Source of the DNA: Coxiellaceae bacterium UBA6002
GTDB taxonomy: Bacteria > Pseudomonadota > Gammaproteobacteria > UBA6002
Length of the DNA: 64,000 nt
Direction of reading: 5' to 3'
NCBI GenBank assembly: GCA_002429595.1
Contig: DJAM01000020.1
Location: 1 to 64,000, forward strand
Positions 34,184-42,647 of the stretch are shown piece by piece. Below the pieces are notes generated by a model that did not search any database, was not told the origin of the DNA, and worked only from the letters and a program-made list of their open reading frames with translations. The stretch's first letter is position 1; each line of letters opens with the position of its first letter. The translations under genes were made by a program, and so were the position numbers.

Positions 34184-34826
34184 GACTTAGCTCCTGCTGA
34201 GCTTTAGCTAATAAAGCGATCACCTGTTCATCGGTCAGCTGGGCAAACTCACCATACCACATGCCAATACCATAAAAAGGTTCGGGCGTTTCCAAGACCA
34301 CGAGCTCTACTTTATCATCACTTAAGTCTTGATAGACGCTGCTACTGGCCAGTGGCACGGCCACAATGATTTTTTGAGGCTGATGAAGCGCGACTATTTT
34401 GATCGCGGCCTTCATGGTGGCACCTGTTGCAATACCATCATCGATAAGGATGACAACTTTATCTTTAATATTCGGGAATGGTAAATCTTTGCGATACAAC
34501 TGGTTGCGCCTGGCAAGCTCAAGCTCTTCTTTAGAAATAATTCTGTCAATAGCGCGAGGGTCAATGCGTAATATTGATAGAATATGCTGATTTAAAATTT
34601 TAACGCCATCGAGGGAAATTGCCCCAAAGGCTAGTTCTTCTTGTCCTGGCACGCCTAATTTCCTAACCAGAATCAGATCAAGCGGTAAGTGCAGCGCATG
34701 ACTTACCTCATAGCCTAGCACCACGCCACCGCGAGGTAATGCCAAAATGATTGTGTCGGGGTCATCGCGATAAGCCGAAAGTCTTTTAGCTAGTTTTTTG
34801 CCTGCTTCTTCTCTATTGCTAAACAT
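34176..34826 (-). CDS. Phosphoribosyltransferase-family protein
   Basis: 216 residues with the PRPP-binding loop VVILIDDGIATGATMKAAIK, the N-terminal LALPRGGVVLGYEVSHAL and the region DLILVRKLGVPGQEELAFGAI. It is a type I phosphoribosyltransferase of undefined substrate that pairs with the downstream alpha/beta hydrolase (8-base overlap). Confidence 0.9.
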   Translation of the reverse strand: MFSNREEAGKKLAKRLSAYRDDPDTIILALPRGGVVLGYEVSHALHLPLDLILVRKLGVPGQEELAFGAISLDGVKILNQHILSILRIDPRAIDRIISKEELELARRNQLYRKDLPFPNIKDKVVILIDDGIATGATMKAAIKIVALHQPQKIIVAVPLASSSVYQDLSDDKVELVVLETPEPFYGIGMWYGEFAQLTDEQVIALLAKAQQELSHE

Positions 34827-34855
34827 CGGTACTCCCCTTCTTCCATAAAGATAGT

Positions 34856-35002
34856 TTACGTAGAAACCGTTGTGATATAAGCCATGCCCTTAGAGGAACA
34901 CTCAGTATGAGTGATTGAGACACAGCGACCTGGCTGTTTGGTCAGCCCGCAACAACCGGTCAGTAAAGATAACAGCAAAAATATAATGAACCGGTCATTC
35001 AT
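34856..35002 (-). CDS. Tiny Cys-rich lipoprotein, 48 residues
   Basis: The ATG at 35002 is preceded by AAGGAAG at good spacing. The frame of 48 codons ends at TAA 34856. The product starts MNDRFIIFLLLSLLTGCCG, a short hydrophobic signal ending in the lipobox LTGC. Two more cysteines lie in the mature 30-residue part (GRCVSI, TECSS). It is probably an entericidin-like small lipoprotein in size, but the family is unknown. It lies in a gap otherwise without genes. Confidence 0.65.
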   Translation of the reverse strand: MNDRFIIFLLLSLLTGCCGLTKQPGRCVSITHTECSSKGMAYITTVST

Positions 35003-35095
35003 AACACTTCCTTATTGAATTGCATGATTGCAATACTATACCGCATCAAGGTCAGTATGGTATAAGTTATTGAGGTATTCGCTAAGGGAAGACAG

Positions 35096-35650
35096 ATGAC
35101 TATTCGATTTCGTGCCATCATTTTAATTACCGTCTCCGTCTTACTTGTTTTGCTGGGTCTTTTCAAACTGTATACGATTTTTCATCGACCACTCACCCAC
35201 CATTTAAATGAAGATATCCAATGGCTCGGTTTAATCAATTTAGACCACACCCCAGAAATCGATCTCCAAAGTGTCATGAATGGCGAAGATGGCGTGTTGG
35301 TAATCGATCATACGCAAGCGCTTTACCACACGCTAGTTAATAAAATCCCAGCCGCTAAATATTTAACATTCGAGGAAGTGTTTAATCTCAATAACTTGCA
35401 CTTATTTGATAAAGATGGCGACGGGGCCATTACAGCAAAAGATCCTATCTACCAGCATTTATACATCATTAAGTTTTATAACAAAGGTAATCAAAGTGAT
35501 ATTAAAACCTTAGCTGCCAGCGGGGTAAAAGCGATCATCATCAATAATCCGTCTGCGACGAACGATCGGATGGTCATTATGGCGGATGGGACGCAACATA
35601 CGTTGATCGGTACCAACAAATTAGAAAAAGTAGAAGAGAAAAAAGAATGA
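35096..35650 (+). CDS. Membrane-anchored protein with an EF-hand-like loop
   Basis: 184 residues: one N-terminal transmembrane helix (about 7-28, RAIILITVSVLLVLLGLFKL), then a soluble periplasmic part. LFDKDGDGAITAKD near residue 105 is a perfect EF-hand calcium loop (D-x-D-x-D-G-x-I-x-x-x-D). No other domain is recognised. It is translationally coupled (ATGA) to the following thioesterase gene. Confidence 0.7.
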   Translation: MTIRFRAIILITVSVLLVLLGLFKLYTIFHRPLTHHLNEDIQWLGLINLDHTPEIDLQSVMNGEDGVLVIDHTQALYHTLVNKIPAAKYLTFEEVFNLNNLHLFDKDGDGAITAKDPIYQHLYIIKFYNKGNQSDIKTLAASGVKAIIINNPSATNDRMVIMADGTQHTLIGTNKLEKVEEKKE

Positions 35651-36072
35651 CCATTTGGAAAACACCGATTTCATTAGAGGAGCTCATGGAGCGCGGCGCT
35701 AACACAATGGCTTCGTGCCTTGGGATCATCTTTACGGATGTTGGCGATAACTTTCTCACTGCCACGATGCCCGTGGATGACCGCACGAGACAACCTCTTG
35801 GCATCATGCATGGCGGAGCTTCCTGTGTCTTGGCCGAAACCGTGGGTAGCACGGCCGCTAATTATGCTGTTGATCAAAAAGAGTATTTCTGCGTCGGCCT
35901 TTCGATTTATACCCAACACCTTCGTTCGGTGCGAGAAGGTAACGTGACCGGTGTGGCGACCGCACTGCACTTGGGACGCTCGACACAGGTTTGGAACATC
36001 GATATTACCAATGTTGACCAACAGTTGATTTCGACCACTCGCCTCACTATGGCAGTCTTGAATCGCAAGTAA
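35647..36072 (+). CDS. Hotdog-fold thioesterase (PaaI/YbdB-like)
   Basis: 141 residues: DRTRQPLGIMHGGASCVLAET is the PaaI/1,4-dihydroxy-2-naphthoyl-CoA thioesterase motif with H-G-G and catalytic Glu. VGLSIYTQHLRSVREGNVTG and TRLTMAVLNRK complete the fold. It hydrolyses acyl-CoA or aryl-CoA thioesters in the cytosol. It overlaps the previous gene by four bases. Confidence 0.9.
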   Translation: MTIWKTPISLEELMERGANTMASCLGIIFTDVGDNFLTATMPVDDRTRQPLGIMHGGASCVLAETVGSTAANYAVDQKEYFCVGLSIYTQHLRSVREGNVTGVATALHLGRSTQVWNIDITNVDQQLISTTRLTMAVLNRK

Positions 36073-36126
36073 GTCTTTTTGATTAAAATAAACAATCACC
36101 GTTATTAACTACTTGAGACTAGTGAC

Positions 36127-37182
36127 ATGACTAAAAATCATAAAGATCTTATCAGCATCATATTCACCGTCATTATTGTGTTACTGACCATTTTCGTTGC
36201 CAGACGCTTTTTCTTGCCGGTGGCCTGGGCGGCAGTCATTGCCATTGTTTCCTGGCCAGTTTATACCCGTATTGAAAAATGGTTAGGTAAACGTCGTGCG
36301 CTCGCATCCGCAGTATTAACTACCCTTATCAGCTGCGTCGTGGCCTTGCCTCTCTTGTGGATCGTCTTCATCATTGTCAAAGAAACCCATTTACTGGTTA
36401 ATTTTTTAATCGCAGCCAATGCTCATGGCGAACATAGCCCCCTTTGGCTACAACGATTACCCGGTATTGGCACCTATTTAAGCAACATCTGGAATGATAC
36501 CCTGGGACAGCCACAAGGCATCTCCGAGCTTTTTTCATCCGGAACACTTGGCACATTAAAACCCTTGAATGATTTCATTAAGAAATTTGGACTCCAAGTT
36601 GTCCATCGAAGTTTTATCTTTTCCTTCGTGATTCTGTGTTTGTTTTTCTTTTATAAGGACGGCCATCACATCCGCACCCAAATAAATGCCATTGGCCATT
36701 ATTGTTTAGGCGATCGGTGGTATTTGTATGCTAAGACTGTACCGAGTTCTTTGAAAGCGACCGTCAACGGCTTGGTCTTGGTCGGCCTTGGGGTTGGGAT
36801 TTTGATGGGGATTAGCTATGCCATTGCCGGATTACAAGCCCCGGCCCTGCTAGGCGCTTTAACGGCTATCTTAGCGATGATCCCCTTTGGGGCACCAATC
36901 GTGTTTGCTATTTTGACCGTGATCCTCGTGGCCCAAGGCCACCTAGTCCTGGGGATTGCTCTGTTCGCTTGGGGAGCACTGGTCATGTTTATTGCAGACC
37001 ACTTTATTCGACCGAGCCTCATTGGCGGTGCCATGCAGCTACCCTTCCTCGCGGTACTATTTGGCATCTTAGGTGGCGTCGAAACAATGGGCTTGATTGG
37101 ACTGTTTTTAGGCCCGGCCATTATGGTGTTATTCAATACCCTGTGGCGTGAACCGCAATTAGTGAGGCAGGAAGAAGCCTAA
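36127..37182 (+). CDS. AI-2E family (PerM-type) transporter
   Basis: 351 residues with about eight helices: the N-terminal pair ISIIFTVIIVLLTIFVARRFF / AWAAVIAIVSWPVYTRIEKWL, a soluble segment, then VNGLVLVGLGVGILMGISYAIAGL, AILAMIPFGAPIVFAI and LFGILGGVETMGLIGLFLGPAIM. The P-F-G and G-G-x-x-x-x-G-x-x-G-x-x-x-G-P signatures belong to the AI-2 exporter-like family. The substrate is not inferable. Confidence 0.92.
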   Translation: MTKNHKDLISIIFTVIIVLLTIFVARRFFLPVAWAAVIAIVSWPVYTRIEKWLGKRRALASAVLTTLISCVVALPLLWIVFIIVKETHLLVNFLIAANAHGEHSPLWLQRLPGIGTYLSNIWNDTLGQPQGISELFSSGTLGTLKPLNDFIKKFGLQVVHRSFIFSFVILCLFFFYKDGHHIRTQINAIGHYCLGDRWYLYAKTVPSSLKATVNGLVLVGLGVGILMGISYAIAGLQAPALLGALTAILAMIPFGAPIVFAILTVILVAQGHLVLGIALFAWGALVMFIADHFIRPSLIGGAMQLPFLAVLFGILGGVETMGLIGLFLGPAIMVLFNTLWREPQLVRQEEA

Positions 37183-37214
37183 TCGGCCTCGTCCTTCTCA
37201 AATCGAATCTATCA

Positions 37215-37763
37215 TTAAATGGCAAGATCTAACGGGATCTGACCTTGGCAGGCTAGCAGTTGCGACTGGTATACACCGGCTTGACGATCAGCTTTCTTTG
37301 CCACTCGAATGATCATCGGCTTCCGACTATAACTATGACTTCTATAGCCACCTAATCCTTCGTGGTAGGCTAAATAGAGGGCATAGGTATTTTTGGGAGA
37401 AATACCAAGATCGCGCTTTGTCATATGGACGTACCAACCGATAAAGTCAGTGGCAGCCGCAAATTCATTACGACGGCCCTTAGCACCTGTGCTCTGCTTA
37501 TAACGCGTCCACGTACCTTTTAGCGCTTGCGAAAAGCCATAAGCTGAGGAAGTCGCTTTAGCTTCGGCATCAAAATGCGATTCTTGATTGATGATGGCCA
37601 TTTGAACAGCAACTGGAACACCCCATTTCGTCTCAGTTTGTTTTGCTTTCCAATACCAGGTGGGATTTTTCTGAAAGATTCGACAAATGTTTTCTGTATT
37701 GGCAGGTGGTTTTGAAAAACCAACCATCAAACCTAATGCAACAAAAACAATAACCTTCTTCAT
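37215..37763 (-). CDS. Secreted lytic-transglycosylase-like protein
   Basis: 182 residues with a short signal peptide. An SLT-like domain is visible: QMAIINQESHFDAEA with the catalytic Glu, SSAYGFSQALKGTW, a middle helix and ALYLAYHEGLGGY. It cleaves peptidoglycan glycan strands. The family form with Y-G-F-S-Q-A-L and Y-H-E-G-x-G-G-Y is common in gammaproteobacteria. Confidence 0.88.
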   Translation of the reverse strand: MKKVIVFVALGLMVGFSKPPANTENICRIFQKNPTWYWKAKQTETKWGVPVAVQMAIINQESHFDAEAKATSSAYGFSQALKGTWTRYKQSTGAKGRRNEFAAATDFIGWYVHMTKRDLGISPKNTYALYLAYHEGLGGYRSHSYSRKPMIIRVAKKADRQAGVYQSQLLACQGQIPLDLAI

Positions 37764-38269
37764 GATGACTCCTAACAGGTTAAACCTAATTTTTTTACGT
37801 TTTTACTTTTAGGCAAATTATCGAAGAAATTTCGCATAATTCGTTTAAGCTCAACAACTTACCAAAATTATAAATTTCGATATGTGTAAAAAATTTATGG
37901 TCCTCAAGCCATCCTTCGTGCCGGAACATTTTATTATTATTGTTAATAAATTCTTTTAACGTAAGTATTTCAATCTAAAAAACTTTTAATGATAAAAGCT
38001 TTTTGTTTATTGATTAAGAAAAATGTCTTTTAACATTTTCGATCGAGCGACAGGGTAACACAAACTAAATAAAAAAAGCCATGTTTATTTTTAATCGAAA
38101 AAAACCGCTTCAAATCGATGCGACGAAATTCACGAATTATAAAATTTAAAAATATTTTTTTAAAACATCTTGTGAATTAACAGCAAAAAAATAAATTCAC
38201 ACTGCTCTATACTTTATTTGTGATTGCTTATTTAAGGAAAAAAAGCATCGCAGACAAGGAGAAAAGGAA
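37764..38269. other. Long AT-rich intergenic region
   Basis: 506 bp with no credible gene. It contains the inverted repeat at 38171-38201 and a TATACT element near 38208 ahead of the L,D-transpeptidase gene. Runs of A and T predominate. Confidence 0.5.
38171..38201. promoter_or_regulatory. Inverted repeat upstream of the L,D-transpeptidase gene
   Basis: TGTGAATT (38171-38178) and AATTCACA (38194-38201) are perfect 8-bp arms spaced 15 bp, just upstream of a TATACT -10-like element. The arm spacing is too wide for a normal CRP site. A regulator is inferred only. Confidence 0.4.
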
Positions 38270-38911
38270 ATGAATTTTACTAAAATATTTTTTGGATTTT
38301 TGATTTTATTTACCACACAAACATTTGCATTTGAAGTTGGCGATTATAATCCTTCCGACAGTAACGATTATTATTATTCCGGCAACGACAATAATTATTC
38401 TGATACGTCTAATTACAGTAATGACTCAAGTAATTATTCCAATAATTATGACACGTACGCACAAAATGAAAGTTTAAGTGCACGCTATAAAAATAGATTT
38501 TCAGCACTGCGCAAAGAATATGTTGGTGGTGGCAAAACGTTCGTCTTTGATCCACGACGACTAGCGTGGTTTGCATATTATAATGGCCAATTAATTAATA
38601 TGGGTCGCGCGTCTGGTGGCCGACATTTTTGTCCCGATATTCACCGACCTTGCAGAACACCAGTTGGCGTTTTTCATGTCAGTCATAAAGGTGGTCCAGA
38701 CTGTAAATCAAGTAAATATCCAATCGGCAGAGGTAATGCGCCAATGCCTTATTGTATGTTTTTTAAAGGCGGCTTTGCCATTCACGGCTCATGGGCTGTG
38801 CCTGATTTTAATGCCAGCCACGGCTGTATTCGCGTTCCCCCTTCTGATGCTCGATGGTTAAGTCAAGCATTCATGAGTCCAGGTACTCGGGTTATTGTTA
38901 AGAGCTATTAA
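38270..38911 (+). CDS. L,D-transpeptidase (YkuD)
   Basis: 213 residues: a signal peptide (about 1-20, ending TFAFE), a low-complexity Asn/Tyr/Ser/Asp linker (about 25-65), then the YkuD domain. Key motifs are GGFAIHGSWAVP and the catalytic SHGCIRVPPSDARWL (Cys nucleophile with His and Arg). It crosslinks peptidoglycan through 3-3 bonds or anchors proteins. GGAGAAAAGGAA precedes the ATG. It is monocistronic, followed by a strong terminator. Confidence 0.93.
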   Translation: MNFTKIFFGFLILFTTQTFAFEVGDYNPSDSNDYYYSGNDNNYSDTSNYSNDSSNYSNNYDTYAQNESLSARYKNRFSALRKEYVGGGKTFVFDPRRLAWFAYYNGQLINMGRASGGRHFCPDIHRPCRTPVGVFHVSHKGGPDCKSSKYPIGRGNAPMPYCMFFKGGFAIHGSWAVPDFNASHGCIRVPPSDARWLSQAFMSPGTRVIVKSY

Positions 38912-38915
38912 TCCC

Positions 38916-38948
38916 AAAAGGTGATCGCAGCATGCGATCACCTTTTTT
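38916..38948 (+). terminator. Strong rho-independent terminator
   Basis: AAAAGGTGATCGCA and TGCGATCACCTTTT form a perfect 14-bp stem with a 3-base loop, followed by further T residues. Confidence 0.92.
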
Positions 38949-39027
38949 AAGTCTAAACCACCCTCTTTTTGTTGCAAAATCGACTATTTTTTAGTAAAAT
39001 ATGGTAATTTTATAACTCAACTGGATA

Positions 39028-39528
39028 ATGTATATGCTAAAACTTGAACTTGAATTAGCCCTTAAAGAATACGATGCAAAACACCCAGAACCTTGCAGAT
39101 CACCTAAAAGCAATTCTAAAGGTGAGCGGATTTTTGAACATGATAATTTTCGCATTTATCTGTTAAAAGAGTATCTTAAGCATCTAAGTTCTGATGAGAA
39201 TAAAAATGGCTTTGTTCATTTAAGTGATTTCTATGACTTCATTGAGCGACGCTTTTTTAAGCCAAACCGTAAAGACCATCTAGTCGCTCGCGAAATTTTT
39301 AATGAAGATTATTTTAATCGTGAAGGTGATGACGTCGCAATCTTTAAACGCATAAGAAAGGGAGATGAAATTATCGATGGATTGAAAAATACTCACCAAG
39401 CTTCAATTGCAAACATGAGTTCGTTCTTTGAGAAGCTTAGTTCCCTCAAGATTGATATTAGCGATGAAACTCACGACGGTGAAATACCGGCGCCAGAATC
39501 TTCTGCAACGTTAAATAAAACGTCTTGA
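39028..39528 (+). CDS. Hypothetical protein, 166 residues
   Basis: Not recognised. Soluble, highly charged and helical (MYMLKLELELALKEYDAKHPE...). It contains HLSDFYDFIERRFFKPNRKDHLVAREIF and a flexible Ser/Asp/Glu-rich tail (SDETHDGEIPAPESSATLNK). The acidic tail with a terminal Lys/Ser is compatible with a type IV-secreted effector, but this is only a resemblance. It follows the terminator and has its own AT-rich upstream region. Confidence 0.5.
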   Translation: MYMLKLELELALKEYDAKHPEPCRSPKSNSKGERIFEHDNFRIYLLKEYLKHLSSDENKNGFVHLSDFYDFIERRFFKPNRKDHLVAREIFNEDYFNREGDDVAIFKRIRKGDEIIDGLKNTHQASIANMSSFFEKLSSLKIDISDETHDGEIPAPESSATLNKTS

Positions 39529-39618
39529 AGTCTACTAGCGTCAATCTCTTGCTAGGAAAATTACCTTCACAATAATATAATGTGCGTTTTTTTGAAGCTA
39601 ACTTCTTTCGGAAATTTT

Positions 39619-40338
39619 ATGACTAAAAATGGAACGAATTTAATTGATGTCATAAGCTTAAGCCACCAATGTTGTGCGGCACCCATCAAAGGCGACTTAA
39701 AATATTCTTATGAGGATAATTTCATCGGCCGGCCGATTGCCGGTTACCAGGATGGTGTTCGCGATGTTTGTCTTTTAGCACCGCAAGCAGCGAAGATGTT
39801 GTGCAAAGTACAAAATTTTTTGGTTTTAGAACATCAATTGAGTTTAATTGTATTAGATGCCTATAGACCATTAAGAGCAATTCGTGACTTTGTAAAATGG
39901 TTTGATGAAGCACCAACGGAACATGAACTACAACGCAAACAAATACACTACCCTGCTCTACCCAAAAATCAATTGGCAGAGCACGGCTATATTGCAGAAG
40001 GCATTTCTAATCATTGCTATGGTCAAGCGGTTGATGTCTGTCTCAGTGATTTAAATTCTCAAGTTGAACTTGATATGGGCAGTTGCTTTGATTATTTCGA
40101 TGAGCTCTCTCATTCAACCCAGCCAGAAAATGTGATCGGAAAAATTCCGTATCAAAATAGAAAAAATTTACAAGTTGCGATGGAACAATTTGGTTTCATT
40201 GTTCACCCAAAAGAATATTGGCATTTTGATTTTCACATTCGTGAAAATTTAGATCCGTTCGATATTATCATTGACGAAACCGTACGCGGTTTAAATGTTG
40301 TTATGAATGAAGTCAGCACAGAAGGCGCCCAAAGATGA
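39619..40338 (+). CDS. D-Ala-D-Ala dipeptidase (VanX/DdpX, M15D), cytosolic form
   Basis: 239 residues from the ATG at 39619 (CGGAAA upstream). Zinc site: SNHCYGQAVDVCLSD (His and Asp) and HPKEYWHFDF (His), with the catalytic Glu in K-E-Y-W-H. It has LIVLDAYRPLRAI and MGSCFDYFD typical of M15D. It has no signal peptide, so it acts in the cytosol on D-Ala-D-Ala or related dipeptides. It overlaps ettA by four bases (ATGA). A second, secreted paralogue lies at 47436-48176. Confidence 0.9.
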   Translation: MTKNGTNLIDVISLSHQCCAAPIKGDLKYSYEDNFIGRPIAGYQDGVRDVCLLAPQAAKMLCKVQNFLVLEHQLSLIVLDAYRPLRAIRDFVKWFDEAPTEHELQRKQIHYPALPKNQLAEHGYIAEGISNHCYGQAVDVCLSDLNSQVELDMGSCFDYFDELSHSTQPENVIGKIPYQNRKNLQVAMEQFGFIVHPKEYWHFDFHIRENLDPFDIIIDETVRGLNVVMNEVSTEGAQR

Positions 40339-41987
40339 AACAATTTATTTGCACCATGCACAATGTGCGCAACAAGATTTTAAAAGGAATTTATTTATCA
40401 TTTTATTACGGCGCTAAGATTGGTGTACTGGGAATTAATGGCGCCGGAAAATCAACGTTATTAAAAATCATGGCCGGAGTCAGTAAAGATTTTGATGGTG
40501 AGATGACCATGCAACCGGGTATTAAGGTCGGTTATTTACCACAAGAGCCCGAACTTGATCCCAATAAAAAAGTGATTGATCTCATTCAAGAAGGCATCGG
40601 TGATTTAAAAAAGTTACTGGAACGATTCGATCAAATTAGCCAGCGTTTCTGCGAGGAAATTTCTGAAGATGAAATGAATGCTTTGTTAGAAGAACAAGGT
40701 AATTTACAAAATGCGATTGATCTAGCAGGCGGCTGGGAAATCGATCGTAAACTTGAGATTGCTCAAGATGCATTAAGATTACCACCACCTGAGACCTTAG
40801 CCGGTGTTTTATCGGGTGGTGAAAAACGACGTGTGGCACTGTGTCGTTTATTATTATCCAATCCGGATGTTTTATTACTCGATGAACCAACTAACCATTT
40901 AGACGCGGAAAGTGTTGCCTGGTTAGAGCGGTACTTAAAAGAATTCAAAGGAACCGTCATCGCAATTACTCACGATCGTTATTTCTTAGATAACGTTGCC
41001 GGTTGGATTTTAGAATTAGATCGCGGTCATGGTATTCCGTTTGAAGGTAATTACAGTTCATGGTTAGAACAAAAAGAAAAACGTATTGCAACTGAAGAAC
41101 GTCAAGAAGCAGCCCGACAAAAAACCATCAAACAAGAGCTAGAATGGGTACGCAGTAACCCCAAAGGTCGTCAAGCAAAAAGCAAAGCACGTCTTGCTCA
41201 ATTTGAAGAACTGATGTCAAAAGACTATCAGAAACAATGCGAAACTGCTTCGCTTTATATCCCACCCGGACCACGTTTAGGCGACTTGGTTATTGAGGTC
41301 GATAGCTTGAGCAAACGCTACGAAGAGAAAGTTCTCATTGATAATTTGTCATTCAAAATTCCAAAAGGTTCGATCACCGGTATTATTGGTGGTAACGGCG
41401 CCGGCAAATCAACATTATTAAAATTATTAACGCAAACGCTCGAACCAGACAATGGCAGCATTCGTATTGGCGATACCGTCAAATTAATCTCCATTGAACA
41501 AGGCCGGATATTAGATGACAGCAAAACGGTCTGGCAGGAAATCTCCGAAGGGTTAGAAAACTTAACGATTGGTAATTATCAAATTCCGTCACGCGCTTAT
41601 GTCAGCCGTTTTAACTTTAAAGGCAACGACCAACAAAAAATGATCCGTGATCTATCAGGCGGTGAACGAAACCGCGTGCACTTAGCAAAAATTTTGCGCG
41701 GTGGCGGCAACGTGTTATTACTCGATGAACCGACCAATGATTTAGACGTTGAAACACTGCGCGCACTGGAAGATGCCATTTTAGCATTTCCAGGTTCAGT
41801 GCTAGTTGTTTCCCACGATCGCTGGTTTCTCGATCGAATCACCACCCACATGCTTGCCTTTGAAGATGAAAGCCGCTGCGTTTGGTTTGAAGGAAACTAC
41901 AGTGAGTACGAAAATGATCGAATTAACCGTTTAGGCGAGGCGGCGAAGCAGCCACATCGGGTTAAGTATCGACGGTTGCAGGATTGA
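40335..41987 (+). CDS. ettA: Energy-dependent translational throttle EttA (ABC-F)
   Basis: A 550-residue ABC-F protein with two nucleotide-binding domains. The first has Walker A GINGAGKST (33-41), signature LSGGEKRR and Walker B VLLLDEPTNHLD; the second has GGNGAGKST, LSGGERNR and VLLLDEPTNDLD. They are joined by the linker KQELEWVRSNPKGRQAKSKARLAQFEEL. EttA binds the ribosomal E site and couples the first elongation steps to ATP level. The final 449 bp are duplicated at 42648-43095, with a MazF-type module between. The start overlaps the dipeptidase gene. Confidence 0.95.
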   Translation: MKQFICTMHNVRNKILKGIYLSFYYGAKIGVLGINGAGKSTLLKIMAGVSKDFDGEMTMQPGIKVGYLPQEPELDPNKKVIDLIQEGIGDLKKLLERFDQISQRFCEEISEDEMNALLEEQGNLQNAIDLAGGWEIDRKLEIAQDALRLPPPETLAGVLSGGEKRRVALCRLLLSNPDVLLLDEPTNHLDAESVAWLERYLKEFKGTVIAITHDRYFLDNVAGWILELDRGHGIPFEGNYSSWLEQKEKRIATEERQEAARQKTIKQELEWVRSNPKGRQAKSKARLAQFEELMSKDYQKQCETASLYIPPGPRLGDLVIEVDSLSKRYEEKVLIDNLSFKIPKGSITGIIGGNGAGKSTLLKLLTQTLEPDNGSIRIGDTVKLISIEQGRILDDSKTVWQEISEGLENLTIGNYQIPSRAYVSRFNFKGNDQQKMIRDLSGGERNRVHLAKILRGGGNVLLLDEPTNDLDVETLRALEDAILAFPGSVLVVSHDRWFLDRITTHMLAFEDESRCVWFEGNYSEYENDRINRLGEAAKQPHRVKYRRLQD

Positions 41988-41988
41988 A
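41540..41988 (+). repeat. Direct repeat copy 1: 3' end of ettA
   Basis: Matches 42648-43095 without gaps after the first few bases. About 29 codons differ, all synonymously, and the encoded residues are identical. The repeat stops one base past the stop codon. Confidence 0.97.
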
Positions 41989-42084
41989 ACTGCTTTAATT
42001 AATCTTAATTAATATAGATTGAATAATCCAGTAACATTTGTCATACTTTTGGTATGATAAAAACTGTCTTTATATAGGTGAATT

Positions 42085-42309
42085 ATGCATACCCAAAAAG
42101 TCACTATCTCAATTCCCCAAGCTCTTTATGAGTTTGTTGAGACATATCAATCCGAGCATCACTGTAAAAGCCGCTCAGATGTAATTAGTACTGCATTGCA
42201 GCTTTTACAGCAAAAGCAACTAGAAGCATATTATCGTGAAGCAAACCAAGAATTGAATGATGATTTTGATATCACAACAGCGGATGCCTTAGAAGATGAA
42301 ACGTGGTGA
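42085..42309 (+). CDS. Ribbon-helix-helix antitoxin of a MazF-type module
   Basis: 74 residues: HTQKVTISIPQALYEFVETYQ...KSRSDVISTALQLLQ is a ribbon-helix-helix domain, followed by an acidic tail (DDFDITTADALEDETW). It overlaps the toxin gene by 14 bases. AGGTG precedes the ATG. The upstream AATCTTAATTAATATAGATT segment is AT-rich and may hold the operator. Confidence 0.88.
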   Translation: MHTQKVTISIPQALYEFVETYQSEHHCKSRSDVISTALQLLQQKQLEAYYREANQELNDDFDITTADALEDETW

Positions 42310-42634
42310 AATCTATTTTGCAAGTTTAGATCCAACGATAGGTTCTGAGATTAAAAAAACAAGACCCGTATTAATAGTCAGCAATGATGCTAATAATAGA
42401 GCCGCAACAACTATTACAGTCATACCTATCACATCAAATACAAATAAAGTATTTCCCTTCGAAGTTTTGCTGAAACCAGAAAGCTCAGGTTTGGCAAAAG
42501 AATCAAAAGCACAATGTCATCAAGTCAGAACTATCTCAAAATTAAGAATTACTGGTAAAAGAATTGGTAATATTTCTATCAAAATTATGCTATTGATCGA
42601 CGATGCTTTAAAACTTCACCTTAATTTGCATTGA
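42296..42634 (+). CDS. MazF/PemK-family endoribonuclease toxin
   Basis: 112 residues starting MKRGEIYFASLDPTIGSEIKKTRPVLIVSND, the classical PemK/MazF beginning with R-G-E-I and T-R-P-V-L-I-V-S-N. TVIPITSNTNKVFPFEV and AKESKAQCHQVRTISK follow, the latter containing the S/T-x-x-x-x-x-Q-x-R-x-I-S motif. It is predicted to cleave mRNA. Module and flanks indicate insertion into the ettA 3' region. Confidence 0.92.
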   Translation: MKRGEIYFASLDPTIGSEIKKTRPVLIVSNDANNRAATTITVIPITSNTNKVFPFEVLLKPESSGLAKESKAQCHQVRTISKLRITGKRIGNISIKIMLLIDDALKLHLNLH

Positions 42635-42647
42635 TATTTTTTCCTTC

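Noticed and set aside
35674..36099. Antisense open frame of 141 codons
   Set aside because: It covers the thioesterase gene, whose active-site motifs are intact on the plus strand.
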